Positions 25,862 to 35,038 are shown, counted from the first letter of the stretch. The stretch is DNA of 64,000 nt from JBPYCR01 sp051846935 (GCF_051846935.1 NZ_JBPYCS010000001.1:1-64000); one strand, 5' to 3'. The notes: a model not told the origin generated them from the sequence alone. Program-made: numbers and translations.

Positions 25862-26103
25862 ATCACCTTCCTAGTCTTAAAATTATTTAATTATTGTAAT
25901 AAATTTGACTGTTCAGATGTGAAATGATAACATTGAGGCGACGCTCATAGAAAGCGCTTACATAATATAAGTTATTAGATTAGTATATACATATAAGACG
26001 CTATTAAATACGTTTATTTTCTTAGTAATCTATTTGTGTAAGCTATCTCGAGGCAATTTGCCTGTGAAGATAAATATTTATTTTATAAAGGAGGGCTTTT
26101 GAT

Positions 26104-26286
26104 TTGTCTCTTACAGTAAAACAAATGCTGGAGAACAAAGGAATTAAGCCGAGAGAAGAACATTTAGGAATATTGGAAAAACGTTGGAAAGGGATGCAAG
26201 ATCTAAGAGGCTCCTTAGACAAAGCCAACATAGATGATGCAGACATAAGCCTACGAAATATACCTGGGGGTGATCATGTTGAGTAA
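26104..26286 (+). CDS. Small GatC/AtzG-like partner of the amidase
   Basis: TTG 26104 follows AAGGAGGG at good spacing, giving 60 residues: an N-terminal VKQMLENKGIKPREEHLGIL helix, a second helix around KRWKGMQDLRGSL, then DDADISLRNIPGGDH. This helix-helix-extended tail plan, with a late acidic/LR-P segment, is like GatC and the AtzG protein that stabilises the AtzE amidase. It overlaps the amidase gene by 11 bp, so the two are translationally coupled. I infer that it wraps around and stabilises the amidase; sequence identity to named families was not tested. Confidence 0.7.
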   Translation: MSLTVKQMLENKGIKPREEHLGILEKRWKGMQDLRGSLDKANIDDADISLRNIPGGDHVE

Positions 26287-27697
26287 AGAGCTTGTAGCAA
26301 AATCCGTTGAGGAATTGGCACCGCTTATTAAAAACAAGGAGATTTCTCCTGTGGAACTTACAAAAGCAGTGATTGAACAAGCGGAAGCAACCCAGGACAA
26401 AATAAATTCATACATGGCCATCTATAAAGAAGAAGCAATGGAAGAAGCGAGAAAAGCGGAAGAAGAAATCAGTAATGGTATTTACCGTGGAATGTACCAT
26501 GGGATTCCGATGGCCGTTAAAGATAATATTTATATGAAAGACAAAGTAACAACAATGTCTTCAAAAATTCACAAAGATTTTGTTTCGGATTATGACGCAA
26601 CAGTCATAACCAAAATGAAGGAAGCAGGGATCATTTTTACTGGTAAATTAAGTATGCACGAGTATGCATGGGGGATAACGAATAATAACCCACATTATGG
26701 TGCAGTACGAAATCCGTGGAATTTAGACAAGATACCTGGAGGATCCAGTGGAGGATCAGGTGCTGCTGTTGCTGCAGATGCAACGGTTGCGACTCTAGGC
26801 ACGGACACTGCTGGTTCCATTCGCATACCTTCGTCGGCAAACGGTATCGTTGGATTGAAGCAAACGTTTGGACGAGTTAGCAAATATGGCGTATATCCAT
26901 TGGCTTGGACGCTTGATCATGTTGGCCCAATGACCAAAACAGTGAAAGATGCTGCTGGCTTATTACAAGTAATAGCTGGGTTTGATAGCAACGACCCTAC
27001 CACGGTAGATGTACCAGTCGATAACTATTTGGAGCAAATAAGTGGAGACGTCAAAGGTCTGGTTATTGGTGTAAACGAGGAATACTTCTTCAATCGTGTC
27101 GATTCCGGAATTGAAAAATTAGTTCGTGCGGGAATTCAAAAACTTGTAGAACAAGGGGCTAAAGTAAAAGAGGTTAAAATTCCTACCCTGCAATATGCTG
27201 AGTGGGCAGAACTTGTTACGTCATTATCAGAAGCATCGACAATTCATCATAGTGACATGTTAAAACGGCCGGAGGATTTTGGTAATGACATTCGCATGCT
27301 GTTTGAATTAGGTGAACTTCCATCTGCGGTAGATTATTTGCAAGCACAGCAAGTAAGAAGACAATTAAAACAGGACTTTCAAAAGGCGTTTGAAGAAGTG
27401 GACATCCTTGTTGCGCCGACGTTACCGGTTCTACCAAATGATATTGGCGATGACTTTGCTGATTTAAATGGAGAGAAAGTAGATTTAATTGATAATATTA
27501 TTCGTTTTATGGGGCCTTTAAACTTAACGGGTCTTCCAGCATTATCTGTTCCATGTGGAATTGATCAAGGTTTGCCAGTGGGGATGCAATTTATAGGTCC
27601 TGCCTTTAAAGAAGGTAGAATTTTGAATGCCGGTTACGCATTTGAACAAACAAATCCAATGCAAGGCAAAAGACCTAGCTTACTGGAAACGGTCTAA
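26276..27697 (+). CDS. Amidase signature family enzyme (GatA/AtzE-like)
   Basis: I choose ATG 26276, 5 bases after GGGGG, giving 473 residues. The Ser-cisSer-Lys triad is visible: K82 in MAVKDNIY, the serines of PGGSSGGSGAA (157/158) and nucleophile S181 in GTDTAGSIRIPSS. Most relatives have GTDTGGSIR; the Gly-to-Ala change is modest. Family members hydrolyse amides such as glutamine (GatA), biuret derivatives or indoleacetamide. With only a small partner gene and no gatB nearby it is unlikely to be the tRNA amidotransferase; a catabolic amidase is more likely. Substrate unknown. Confidence 0.88.
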   Translation: MLSKELVAKSVEELAPLIKNKEISPVELTKAVIEQAEATQDKINSYMAIYKEEAMEEARKAEEEISNGIYRGMYHGIPMAVKDNIYMKDKVTTMSSKIHKDFVSDYDATVITKMKEAGIIFTGKLSMHEYAWGITNNNPHYGAVRNPWNLDKIPGGSSGGSGAAVAADATVATLGTDTAGSIRIPSSANGIVGLKQTFGRVSKYGVYPLAWTLDHVGPMTKTVKDAAGLLQVIAGFDSNDPTTVDVPVDNYLEQISGDVKGLVIGVNEEYFFNRVDSGIEKLVRAGIQKLVEQGAKVKEVKIPTLQYAEWAELVTSLSEASTIHHSDMLKRPEDFGNDIRMLFELGELPSAVDYLQAQQVRRQLKQDFQKAFEEVDILVAPTLPVLPNDIGDDFADLNGEKVDLIDNIIRFMGPLNLTGLPALSVPCGIDQGLPVGMQFIGPAFKEGRILNAGYAFEQTNPMQGKRPSLLETV

Positions 27698-27759
27698 ACC
27701 TTACTTAACCTATTGACCTCTTAGTTACTTATGTTTTATCTTTTATAATTAAGTTACAT

Positions 27760-27801
27760 ACGCTTGGATAAACTGCTGTATTTATCCGAGCGTTATTTTT
27801 T
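27760..27801 (+). terminator. Terminator after the amidase gene
   Basis: ACGCTTGGATAAA pairs with TTTATCCGAGCGT (one G-U), followed by TATTTTTT. The rest of 27698-28097 holds only the tRNA promoter. Confidence 0.85.
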
Positions 27802-28035
27802 AAAATTACATAATTTTCACTAATGGTAAACGAGCACTCCTAGTAACATGCATTCTTGTAATACGAGTTAATCGTTTTGATCTTGATCTTTATTACAGTT
27901 TATTTATTCAAGGCGACGCTTTTCCATAATAGCGTTGCTATGAGCTATTTCGAGTGTATTTTATTCTTAACGTTATATATATAAAGGTGTTTTGTTTCTC
28001 TGAAAAATTTAATAATTAGAAAAATAATTTTAGGC

Positions 28036-28064
28036 TTTACAAAGGGGTTTTGTTTGGATATAAT
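28036..28064 (+). promoter_or_regulatory. Promoter of the tRNA cluster
   Basis: TTTACA (28036-28041) and TATAAT (28059-28064) with 17-bp spacing lie 34 bp before the first tRNA. Confidence 0.85.
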
Positions 28065-28097
28065 AAGATTCGTTGTTGGAAATCAGTCCACGTAACT

Positions 28098-28172
28098 GGC
28101 CCGTTGGTCAAGCGGTTAAGACACCGCCCTTTCACGGCGGTAACACGGGTTCGAATCCCGTACGGGTCACCA
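28098..28172 (+). tRNA. tRNA-Glu (TTC)
   Basis: A cloverleaf with acceptor GGCCCGT/ACGGGTC, anticodon stem CCGCC/GGCGG around CTTTCAC (anticodon TTC), T-arm CGGGTTCGAATCCCG and encoded CCA. Confidence 0.95.
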
Positions 28173-28436
28173 TTTTGTTTTACAGCGCACTATTCCCTCT
28201 GCTAGTAATATTTTAAGCTCTTTATAAAAACATCCATTTTGTATATGAATTGCAGAGGTTTCGGTCAGCGATATAATTCACTTTTTATTCTTAGTGTATT
28301 GCGCAAACGACACGAAAGCCATCTATTAAATAGCCTAGAGTAACCACATGGCGCAAAACGTTATTAAGTAATTTAGAAAATGTAGGGTCAGAAATAGTAG
28401 CTGTTGTTTTTTGAAGAAAAACAAAATATTTTTAAT

Positions 28437-28512
<76 letters not shown>

Positions 28513-28564
28513 TTTTAGAAACTATATTTTTTTGTATAATTTAAACGGAACTCGTTTACAATAC

Positions 28565-28649
28565 GGAGGGGTAGCGAAGTGGCTAAACGCGGCGGACTGT
28601 AAATCCGCTCCCATCGGGTTCGGCAGTTCGAATCTGCCCCCCTCCACCA
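28565..28649 (+). tRNA. tRNA-Tyr (GTA)
   Basis: An 85-nt class II tRNA with a long variable arm. Acceptor GGAGGGG/CCCCTCC; anticodon stem GCGGA/TCCGC with loop CTGTAAA (anticodon GTA); encoded CCA. Confidence 0.95.
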
Positions 28650-28659
28650 TTTGTTGTTT

Positions 28660-28734
28660 TGGGCTATAGCCAAGCGGTAAGGCAACGGGTTTTGGTCCCG
28701 TCATTCCTAGGTTCGAATCCTAGTAGCCCAGCCA
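28660..28734 (+). tRNA. tRNA-Gln (TTG)
   Basis: Acceptor TGGGCTA/TAGCCCA; anticodon stem ACGGG/CCCGT with loop TTTTGGT (anticodon TTG); T-arm CTAGGTTCGAATCCTAG; encoded CCA. Confidence 0.95.
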
Positions 28735-28808
28735 TAACATTCTTATTATTGAGTTTATATTGAAGTATTTTAACAAATGCATAATGTGATACAAACACTA
28801 ATTATTCT

Positions 28809-28838
28809 AAACAAGGTCATTATATATGACCTTGTTTA
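28809..28838 (+). terminator. Terminator after the tRNA cluster
   Basis: AAACAAGGTCAT pairs with ATGACCTTGTTT, followed by ATTTG. From here to 29070 the sequence is AT-rich and gene-free. Confidence 0.75.
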
Positions 28839-29070
28839 TTTGCATTTTAAGGTTTTTTTTAACATAATGGATACAGTTATTTTTATTAAAACGTTTTTCA
28901 TATAAAGAATTTTATACTAAAAGATAATCGGCTTCTGTTGTATAATAAGAAGGTAGCATATAGTTGTTAAATGATTTATTCATGTTTTTGTTGATTTTGC
29001 GGAGAGTAGTTATTCTTAAATTAAATAGGATTGTCTTATTTGTTTATAAATTGTTTTTTAATTTGCTTGT

Positions 29071-29087
29071 GTCTATGTATAATAGAC
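29071..29087 (+). promoter_or_regulatory. mva operon -10 box inside an inverted repeat
   Basis: GTCTAT-GTATA-ATAGAC is a 6-bp-arm inverted repeat that contains the probable -10 TATAAT (29078-29083), about 55 bp upstream of mvaA. A protein bound here would block the promoter. The -35 is poor. Confidence 0.4.
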
Positions 29088-29140
29088 AAAGGTATGAACC
29101 GTTTTATAATTAAAGATGCAACTGTAAAAGGGTGAGTGGA

Positions 29141-30430
29141 ATGGAAACCTCCAGGATTCCTGGATTCTACAACATGACTGTTGAAGAAAGAAGAGAAATT
29201 ATTGCAAAATTGTATAACATAACGGATAGAAGTCAGTTGTTTTCAGAGCAACCTTTAAAAACGGAAACGGCTGATAAAATGATAGAGAATGTAATAGGTA
29301 CGTTCCCACTTCCATTAGGACTTGGGTTGAATTTCTTAATTAATGGGCAGGAATATGCGGTCCCGATGGCGATTGAAGAAGCATCTGTAGTTGCTTCTGC
29401 CAGTTATATTGCAAAAATAGTAAGGGGTGCCGGCGGGTTTCAAACAGAAGCGACGGAACGTATTATGATTGGACAAATTCAAGTGGTCGGCTGTGAAGAT
29501 ATTTACGCAGCAAAACGAGCTGTATTAGAAGCAAAGGAATCGTTAATACAGGCTGCGAATGCTGCATACCCGAGTATGGTTGCTAGAGGTGGAGGAGCAG
29601 AAGGGCTTGATGTTCGTATATTAAATGAAGATGCATCTTCGGCATATTCACAGATGCTTGTCGTACATTTATATGTAGATACTTGTGATGCAATGGGCGC
29701 TAATATCATTAATACAATGGTGGAAGCTTTAGCACCTACTGTAGAGGAGCTTACGAACGGCAAGGTATATTTACGCATACTCTCTAATTATGCAGACCGC
29801 TGCCTCGCGCATGCGAAATGTGTAATTCCACCAAAATTGTTGAAGTCGGAAGGCTTTTCTGGCGAAGAAGTACGTGATGGAGTAGTTCATGCATACGAGT
29901 TTGCTGCTTCCGATCCGTATCGAGCAGTAACACATAATAAAGGTATTATGAATGGGATCGACCCAATTGTAATTGCTACGGGCAATGATTGGAGAGCTGT
30001 CGAAGCAGGGGCGCATGCTTATGCAGCGAGAGATGGGCATTATGGATCAATGACTTCATGGACTGTAGACGGCGAAGGGAACTTAGTAGGCGAATTAGAG
30101 CTGCCTATGTCAATCGGAACTGTCGGTGGTGCAACACGCGTACACCCAATGGCAAAATTGGCGCTCGATATTTTAGGAAATCCATCGGCAAGTGAGTTAG
30201 CTCAAATCATGGTTGCTGTAGGACTTGCACAAAATTTAGGTGCTTTGAAGGCCTTGGTGACGGATGGAATTCAAAAAGGTCATATGGCGTTACATTCACG
30301 TTCTGTTGCAATAGCGGCAGGAGCTACCGGGGAGATGATTGATATCGTGGCTGAGAAGTTAGTTCAATTAAAGGAAATCCGTGTTGGAAAAGCTGAAGAA
30401 ATTATGGAAACGTATAAAGATGACCGCTGA
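29141..30430 (+). CDS. mvaA: Class II hydroxymethylglutaryl-CoA reductase
   Basis: I start at ATG 29141 (AAGGGTG six bases upstream), giving 429 residues, the class II length. The catalytic Glu is in ENVIGTFPLPLGLG; DAMGANIINTM is the cofactor-binding DxMGxN segment; GTVGGATRVHP is near the active site; and the catalytic His is in GHMALHSRS. The enzyme converts HMG-CoA to mevalonate with NAD(P)H. It is the first gene of a four-gene mevalonate operon and overlaps mvaK1 by 11 bp. HMG-CoA synthase (mvaS) is not in this window. Confidence 0.96.
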   Translation: METSRIPGFYNMTVEERREIIAKLYNITDRSQLFSEQPLKTETADKMIENVIGTFPLPLGLGLNFLINGQEYAVPMAIEEASVVASASYIAKIVRGAGGFQTEATERIMIGQIQVVGCEDIYAAKRAVLEAKESLIQAANAAYPSMVARGGGAEGLDVRILNEDASSAYSQMLVVHLYVDTCDAMGANIINTMVEALAPTVEELTNGKVYLRILSNYADRCLAHAKCVIPPKLLKSEGFSGEEVRDGVVHAYEFAASDPYRAVTHNKGIMNGIDPIVIATGNDWRAVEAGAHAYAARDGHYGSMTSWTVDGEGNLVGELELPMSIGTVGGATRVHPMAKLALDILGNPSASELAQIMVAVGLAQNLGALKALVTDGIQKGHMALHSRSVAIAAGATGEMIDIVAEKLVQLKEIRVGKAEEIMETYKDDR

Positions 30431-31397
30431 AAAAGTAACAACTACGGATAAAATAGCTACTGGTGTAGCTCATAGTAAGTTGATTTTAGTTGGAGAGCAT
30501 GCGGTTGTACACGGACAACCGGCCATTGCTATTCCATTTCCATTAGTTGGTGTTGAATCCGTAGTTGAACACGTAATTGGTACAGTTACAATAGATAGTA
30601 GTTTTTATCACGGGCCGATTGACTCTGCTCCCCCAGCATTAGCGGGGATTGTGAGCTGTATAAAGGGCACGTTGGAGTTTTTGAATAAGCCATGTAAAGA
30701 TTTATTAATTCGTATTAAGTCTTCGATTCCTCCAGGAAAGGGACTAGGATCGAGTGCATCGGTCGCTATTGCTGTGATTAAGTCGCTTTTTACGTATACA
30801 GATACAAAGTATACGAAGGAACAGCTGCTCAGCTTAGCAAACATTGCCGAAACACACGCGCACGGTGCGCCGAGTGGTATTGATCCTTTAACGATTACAT
30901 CGGACTGTCCAATTTGGTTTGAACGCGAGGGTACTGTTGATTTTATTAAACCGAAAGAGGATCTTTATTTTATTGTAGCCGATTCAGGACGAATGGCAGA
31001 TACGCGTACAGCTATCGAGTCGGTAACAAGTTTATTGAAGTCTGCACCGAAAAGAATCCATTCGAAAATAGAGCGTATTGGGGAAATTACCTATCAAGTG
31101 AGAGAAGCTTTGGAAAAGGCGAGCAAGCATTTGCTAGGACAACTTCTAACGGAGGCGCAAAAAGAGCTGGAGTCTCTCGGAATTAGTGATGCTGGTCTAA
31201 ACCGGTTAATTTATTATGCACTGCAAGAAGGTGCATTGGGGGCGAAGCTAACAGGTGGTGGAAATGGAGGCTGTATCATTGCATTAGCTCGTAATGAAGT
31301 GCACTCCCACCAATTAAAAGAGAAATTGAAGCGGTTTGGAGCTCATGCTGTTTGGTCTTTTGTGCTTCGTCACAGAGACGAGCAGACGTGCGAATAG
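30420..31397 (+). CDS. mvaK1: Mevalonate kinase
   Basis: I take ATG 30420 (325 residues), which overlaps the mvaA end by 11 bp; an earlier in-frame ATG at 30381 lies deep inside mvaA. GHMP kinase motifs are visible: KLILVGEHAVVHGQPAIAIP at the N-terminus, the phosphate loop PPGKGLGSSASVAIAV, GAPSGIDP with the catalytic Asp, and the C-terminal GAKLTGGGNGGC. It phosphorylates mevalonate to 5-phosphomevalonate with ATP in the cytoplasm. No strong ribosome site is seen, consistent with translational coupling. Confidence 0.95.
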   Translation: MTAEKVTTTDKIATGVAHSKLILVGEHAVVHGQPAIAIPFPLVGVESVVEHVIGTVTIDSSFYHGPIDSAPPALAGIVSCIKGTLEFLNKPCKDLLIRIKSSIPPGKGLGSSASVAIAVIKSLFTYTDTKYTKEQLLSLANIAETHAHGAPSGIDPLTITSDCPIWFEREGTVDFIKPKEDLYFIVADSGRMADTRTAIESVTSLLKSAPKRIHSKIERIGEITYQVREALEKASKHLLGQLLTEAQKELESLGISDAGLNRLIYYALQEGALGAKLTGGGNGGCIIALARNEVHSHQLKEKLKRFGAHAVWSFVLRHRDEQTCE

Positions 31398-31445
31398 GCA
31401 AAAGCTTATAATTATACAGATAAATATGCTAAAAGGAGACAAGTC

Positions 31446-32423
31446 ATGAAGGCTACAGCGAGAGCCCATACGAACATAGCGTTGATTAAGTATTGGGGTA
31501 AACGAGACGAGGAAAAGATTTTACCAACGAATAATAGTTTATCTTTAACCTTGGATGGCTTTTACACAACAACGACTGTTACTTTTAACGAGGATGCCAC
31601 TGAAGATACTTTTGTTTTAGATGAACAAGTTGTTTCTGGTGAAGCTTATGAGCGTGTTTCGCGTTATTTAGATATTATTCGCCGGTATGCGGGAAAAGAA
31701 AATATATTTGCAGACGTTTATTCTATAAATGCAGTCCCTACAGCGGCAGGCTTTGCTTCGTCTGCATCGGGATTTGCGGCTTTGGCGGCTGCAGCAACAC
31801 GTGCGCTTGGCTTAGATATAACTGACCAAGAGCTTTCGATGTTGACACGGCAAGGTTCTGGTTCGGCTTGTCGTTCGATTTATGGAGGCTTTGCCGAATG
31901 GGAAAAAGGGAAAAAGCTAGATGGATCTGATTCGTATGCCGTACCGATCGTACCTGCTAATTATTGGGATGTTCGTGTGGCGGCGGTTGTTTTGTCAGCG
32001 GAAAAGAAGGATATATCGAGCCGAGCTGGAATGAAACGGACGGTGGATACGTCTGTATTTTATCAAGGTTGGCTAAATCATATACCAGACGATTTAACGG
32101 AAATAAAAGCAGGAATAATGGATCGGGACTTTGAAAAGGTAGGTCAAATCGCGGAAGCAAATTGTTTAAAAATGCATGCAACGACTTTAGGTGCGAACCC
32201 TCCATTTACGTATTGGCACGACACGACGATGGCTGTTATGCAAACCGTTCAAACGATGCGCGCTACCGGTATTCCGGTATTTTTCACGATCGATGCCGGT
32301 CCGAATGTAAAAGTACTTTATCTACCGGAGCATGAAGCAATTGTTGAAAAAACATTGCAAGAAGCACCTGGAGTATCGGACGTTATACTAAGTCGTGCAG
32401 GAAATGGAATATCCTATATATAG
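31446..32423 (+). CDS. mvaD: Diphosphomevalonate decarboxylase
   Basis: A 325-residue GHMP-superfamily enzyme, the usual length. The start ATARAHTNIALIKYWGKRDE and NNSLSLTLDG are diagnostic; VPTAAGFASSASGFAALAAA is the ATP loop; RQGSGSACRSIYGGFAEW holds the catalytic region; and FTIDAGPNVKVL lies near the C-terminus. It makes isopentenyl diphosphate from mevalonate diphosphate with loss of CO2 and phosphate. AAAGGAG precedes the ATG. It sits between the two kinases, the order used in Staphylococcus and Listeria. Confidence 0.96.
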   Translation: MKATARAHTNIALIKYWGKRDEEKILPTNNSLSLTLDGFYTTTTVTFNEDATEDTFVLDEQVVSGEAYERVSRYLDIIRRYAGKENIFADVYSINAVPTAAGFASSASGFAALAAAATRALGLDITDQELSMLTRQGSGSACRSIYGGFAEWEKGKKLDGSDSYAVPIVPANYWDVRVAAVVLSAEKKDISSRAGMKRTVDTSVFYQGWLNHIPDDLTEIKAGIMDRDFEKVGQIAEANCLKMHATTLGANPPFTYWHDTTMAVMQTVQTMRATGIPVFFTIDAGPNVKVLYLPEHEAIVEKTLQEAPGVSDVILSRAGNGISYI

Positions 32424-32432
32424 GGGTTGGAC

Positions 32433-33533
32433 ATGTTGTCTCAGAGATCAATAACGGTAAAAGTACCTGGGAAACTAATGGTAGCTGGTGAATTTGCAGT
32501 TTTAGAACCGCATCATCAATTGGTAGTAACTGCGGTAAACCGCTTTGTTTATGCAACGATCGATGCCAATAGCGATAATCAGCTAACATTGGAAAACTTC
32601 GGGATCAACCAAGTAAGCTGGAGTTATCAATATAATGCACTGGAGATCCGTTCAAATGATGAACGGATTCGTTTTGTTGCGGCAGCGTTGCAAACAGTAT
32701 TGGACTATCTTTATGAAAGTAATATCAAGCCGGAGTCCTTTTCTTTGTCAATTAAAAGCGAATTGGATGATGCGACTGGAGTGAAATATGGTCTCGGTTC
32801 GAGTGCGGCTGTCGTTACGGCGGTTGTATCTGCTGTTTTAAATAAATATTTACCGGCACCTCCGCCAGAACAGCTCGTTTTTAAGCTTGCAGCTATCGCA
32901 CATGTGAAAACGCAAGGAAACGGCTCTGGAGCAGATATTGCTGCATCTGCTTATGGTGGCTTATTACAATATGCTTCCTTTCAAGCGGAGTGGTTAATAG
33001 CACAATATAAACAGGCTTCAAGTGTGCAATCGTTAGTGAATAAGGAGTGGACTTATTTTTCTATTAAACGATTACAATTGCCAAGCACGATTCGCATGTG
33101 TATTGGTTGGACGGGTAAGCCTGCCTCCACAGCTAAGCTCGTTAATCGAATATTACAACTCAAAAAGACGGACAAAGCTTCATATGAACGCTTTCTTCAC
33201 TCGAGTGAAACGGCAGTTAATATGTTTTTGAACGGAATAATTGAAAATAATATTCCGCTTTTTATGGAAGGCATTCATAAAAATAGATTAGCATTGGCAG
33301 CAGTTGGTGATGCAGCTCAGGTAGCGATTGAGACGAACCAACTAAAAAAACTAAGTGAATTGGCAGCACAGCATGGAGGGGCTGGTAAGCTATCTGGAGC
33401 TGGAGGTGGCGACTGTGGAATTGCCTTTGTAGCTTCAAGCCAAGCGTCGAATGCATTAATGCATGCATGGGAACAGTTTGGTATCCGCCCGCTAGCACTT
33501 AAACCTTATCCAAAGGGTGCTCAGATAATTTAA
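32433..33533 (+). CDS. mvaK2: Phosphomevalonate kinase
   Basis: I choose ATG 32433 (AGGGG six bases upstream) over the TTG two codons earlier, giving 366 residues. GHMP features: VKVPGKLMVAGEFAVLEPHHQ at the start, KYGLGSSAAVVTAVVSA as the ATP loop, GNGSGADIAASAYGGLLQY near the active site and GAGKLSGAGGGDCGIAF at the end. It phosphorylates 5-phosphomevalonate to the diphosphate. It is the last gene of the operon and is followed by a terminator. An isopentenyl diphosphate isomerase gene is not adjacent. Confidence 0.95.
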   Translation: MLSQRSITVKVPGKLMVAGEFAVLEPHHQLVVTAVNRFVYATIDANSDNQLTLENFGINQVSWSYQYNALEIRSNDERIRFVAAALQTVLDYLYESNIKPESFSLSIKSELDDATGVKYGLGSSAAVVTAVVSAVLNKYLPAPPPEQLVFKLAAIAHVKTQGNGSGADIAASAYGGLLQYASFQAEWLIAQYKQASSVQSLVNKEWTYFSIKRLQLPSTIRMCIGWTGKPASTAKLVNRILQLKKTDKASYERFLHSSETAVNMFLNGIIENNIPLFMEGIHKNRLALAAVGDAAQVAIETNQLKKLSELAAQHGGAGKLSGAGGGDCGIAFVASSQASNALMHAWEQFGIRPLALKPYPKGAQII

Positions 33534-33550
33534 TTCGTAATTACATCCTT

Positions 33551-33580
33551 AACCCATACCGTAGGAAGGTGTGGGTTTTT
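33551..33580 (+). terminator. Terminator of the mevalonate operon
   Basis: AACCCATAC pairs with GTGTGGGTT and is followed by TTT, 17 bp after the mvaK2 stop. Confidence 0.85.
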
Positions 33581-33672
33581 CTAATTGCATAAGTGTATAA
33601 ATATACATTATTGTGTCGGGTTGAGTCATTGCTCTTTTTTTGGGTAAAATAAAAAAGAGGGAGGCATACGTC

Positions 33673-34575
33673 ATGAAAAATAATATTTCGATTATTGGTG
33701 TACCAATGGATTTAGGGCAAAGTCGCCGAGGTGTTGACATGGGCCCTAGTGCGATTCGTTATGCAGGGGTTGTAGATAGATTAGAAAAGTTAAATTATAG
33801 TGTAGATGATTTAGGAGATATAGCGATATCGCGTCCAGATAAAGCGCATGATGCAAGAGAAGGGAATTTGCGAAATTTAAAGCAAATTGCAGAGGCGAAT
33901 GAACGATTGGCACAATTGGTTGATGCTCAAATCAAAGAAGGGAAGTTCCCGCTCGTATTAGGAGGCGATCATAGTATAGCTATTGGAACTCTTGCCGGGG
34001 TTGCCAAGCATTATGACAATTTAGGTGTTATTTGGTATGACGCTCATGGAGATTTGAATTCCGAGGAAACATCTCCATCAGGGAATATTCACGGAATGCC
34101 GCTAGCTGTTAATCTCGGGATTGGAAATGAAAGTCTAACAAACATTCTCGGTTATTTTCCAAAGGTTAAACCAGAAAATGTAATTGTGATTGGTGCAAGA
34201 GATCTTGATCCTGGTGAAAAGGAGCTTATTGCAAAGCTTAATCTACAAGTATATACAATGCACGAAATTGACCGAGTAGGAATGCCAAAAGTGATGGAAG
34301 AAGCGATATCTTATTTAAAAGAGAGAACGGATGGTGTCCATTTAAGTTTGGATTTAGATGGATTAGACCCAACAGAGGTCCCGGGTGTAGGTACGCCCGT
34401 ATTAGGCGGTATTTCCTATCGTGAAAGTCACTTGGCAATGGAAATGCTTCATGAATCTGAAATTATTACGTCTGCGGAATTTGTAGAGGTTAATCCGATT
34501 TTAGATGAAAAAAACAAGACAGCTTCCGTGGCTGTTGCATTAATGGGCTCTCTTTTTGGGGAAAAGTTAAAATAG
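33673..34575 (+). CDS. rocF: Arginase
   Basis: I start at ATG 33673 after GAGGGAGGC; the frame opens earlier but without a ribosome site. 300 residues, as usual for bacterial arginases. The manganese ligands are in GGDHSIAIGT, WYDAHGDLN and LSLDLDGLDP; GNIHGMPLAV and PGVGTPVLGG are also typical. It hydrolyses arginine to ornithine and urea in the cytoplasm. In related Bacillaceae rocF often precedes sigW-rsiW and cdaA; here the sigW-rsiW pair is absent between rocF and cdaA. Confidence 0.95.
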   Translation: MKNNISIIGVPMDLGQSRRGVDMGPSAIRYAGVVDRLEKLNYSVDDLGDIAISRPDKAHDAREGNLRNLKQIAEANERLAQLVDAQIKEGKFPLVLGGDHSIAIGTLAGVAKHYDNLGVIWYDAHGDLNSEETSPSGNIHGMPLAVNLGIGNESLTNILGYFPKVKPENVIVIGARDLDPGEKELIAKLNLQVYTMHEIDRVGMPKVMEEAISYLKERTDGVHLSLDLDGLDPTEVPGVGTPVLGGISYRESHLAMEMLHESEIITSAEFVEVNPILDEKNKTASVAVALMGSLFGEKLK

Positions 34576-35038
34576 AGTCTTACTTGATTGAATTAAATGA
34601 GGATGGAACATAACGAAGTTGCTAAATTAAAAATCCAAATAATGAATGAGATTAGCTATACGGATCCTTATTGAAACAAAGAGCGTATTTCTCTTTGCGA
34701 TGTTTTGCTCCATAAGCGGTCTTTGTTTCTGTTGGAGGACTGTTATCCGTTTGCGACAAAAAACACTGTGCATGCTCACATGAACCGGTGTCACATTTTT
34801 GTCTCACTTGTGAAAGTGAAGGACATTTCCGTAGCGGGTAATAGTGTACTTCTAATTGTTTTTCGGCTTTTACTAGATGGCATACGTTTGTTCCAGCCTC
34901 ATTGCTTTTTGTAAACGGATTCGGTATGCTGGCAGTGGACATTTAGAGCTGAAGCTTTCAAGCGCTTTAAATACCGGTCGATTATGGTATAATACCGAAT
35001 ATACAGGTTAGAACTTTAAAGGGTAAGGGTGTGAAAAC
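34576..35038. other. Intergenic region where sigW-rsiW would be expected; one doubtful ORF
   Basis: This 463-bp gap holds a hairpin CAAAGAG/TCTCTTTG near 34677-34697 and the cdaA promoter. A 96-codon minus-strand frame (34652-34942) has six cysteines (for example RKCPSLSQVRQKC and GSCEHAQC) but no ribosome site and no family I recognise. It may be a relic or a chance frame. Confidence 0.4.
34985..34993 (+). promoter_or_regulatory. Extended -10 promoter of cdaA
   Basis: TGGTATAAT is a perfect extended -10 box, 46 bp before the cdaA start. The -35 region is weak. Confidence 0.7.

Noticed and set aside
25862..26103. Leader on the right side of the CRISPR array
   Set aside because: AT-rich sequence alone is weak evidence, and repeat orientation with the tracrRNA pairing places the leader on the csn2 side.
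26270..26275. GTG 26270 as the amidase start
   Set aside because: ATG 26276 has the better distance from GGGGG; the two extra residues are not needed by the family.
34652..34942. Cysteine-rich 96-codon minus-strand frame as a real gene
   Set aside because: No ribosome site, no recognised family, and it lies in a gap with repeat-like character; kept only as a doubtful item.
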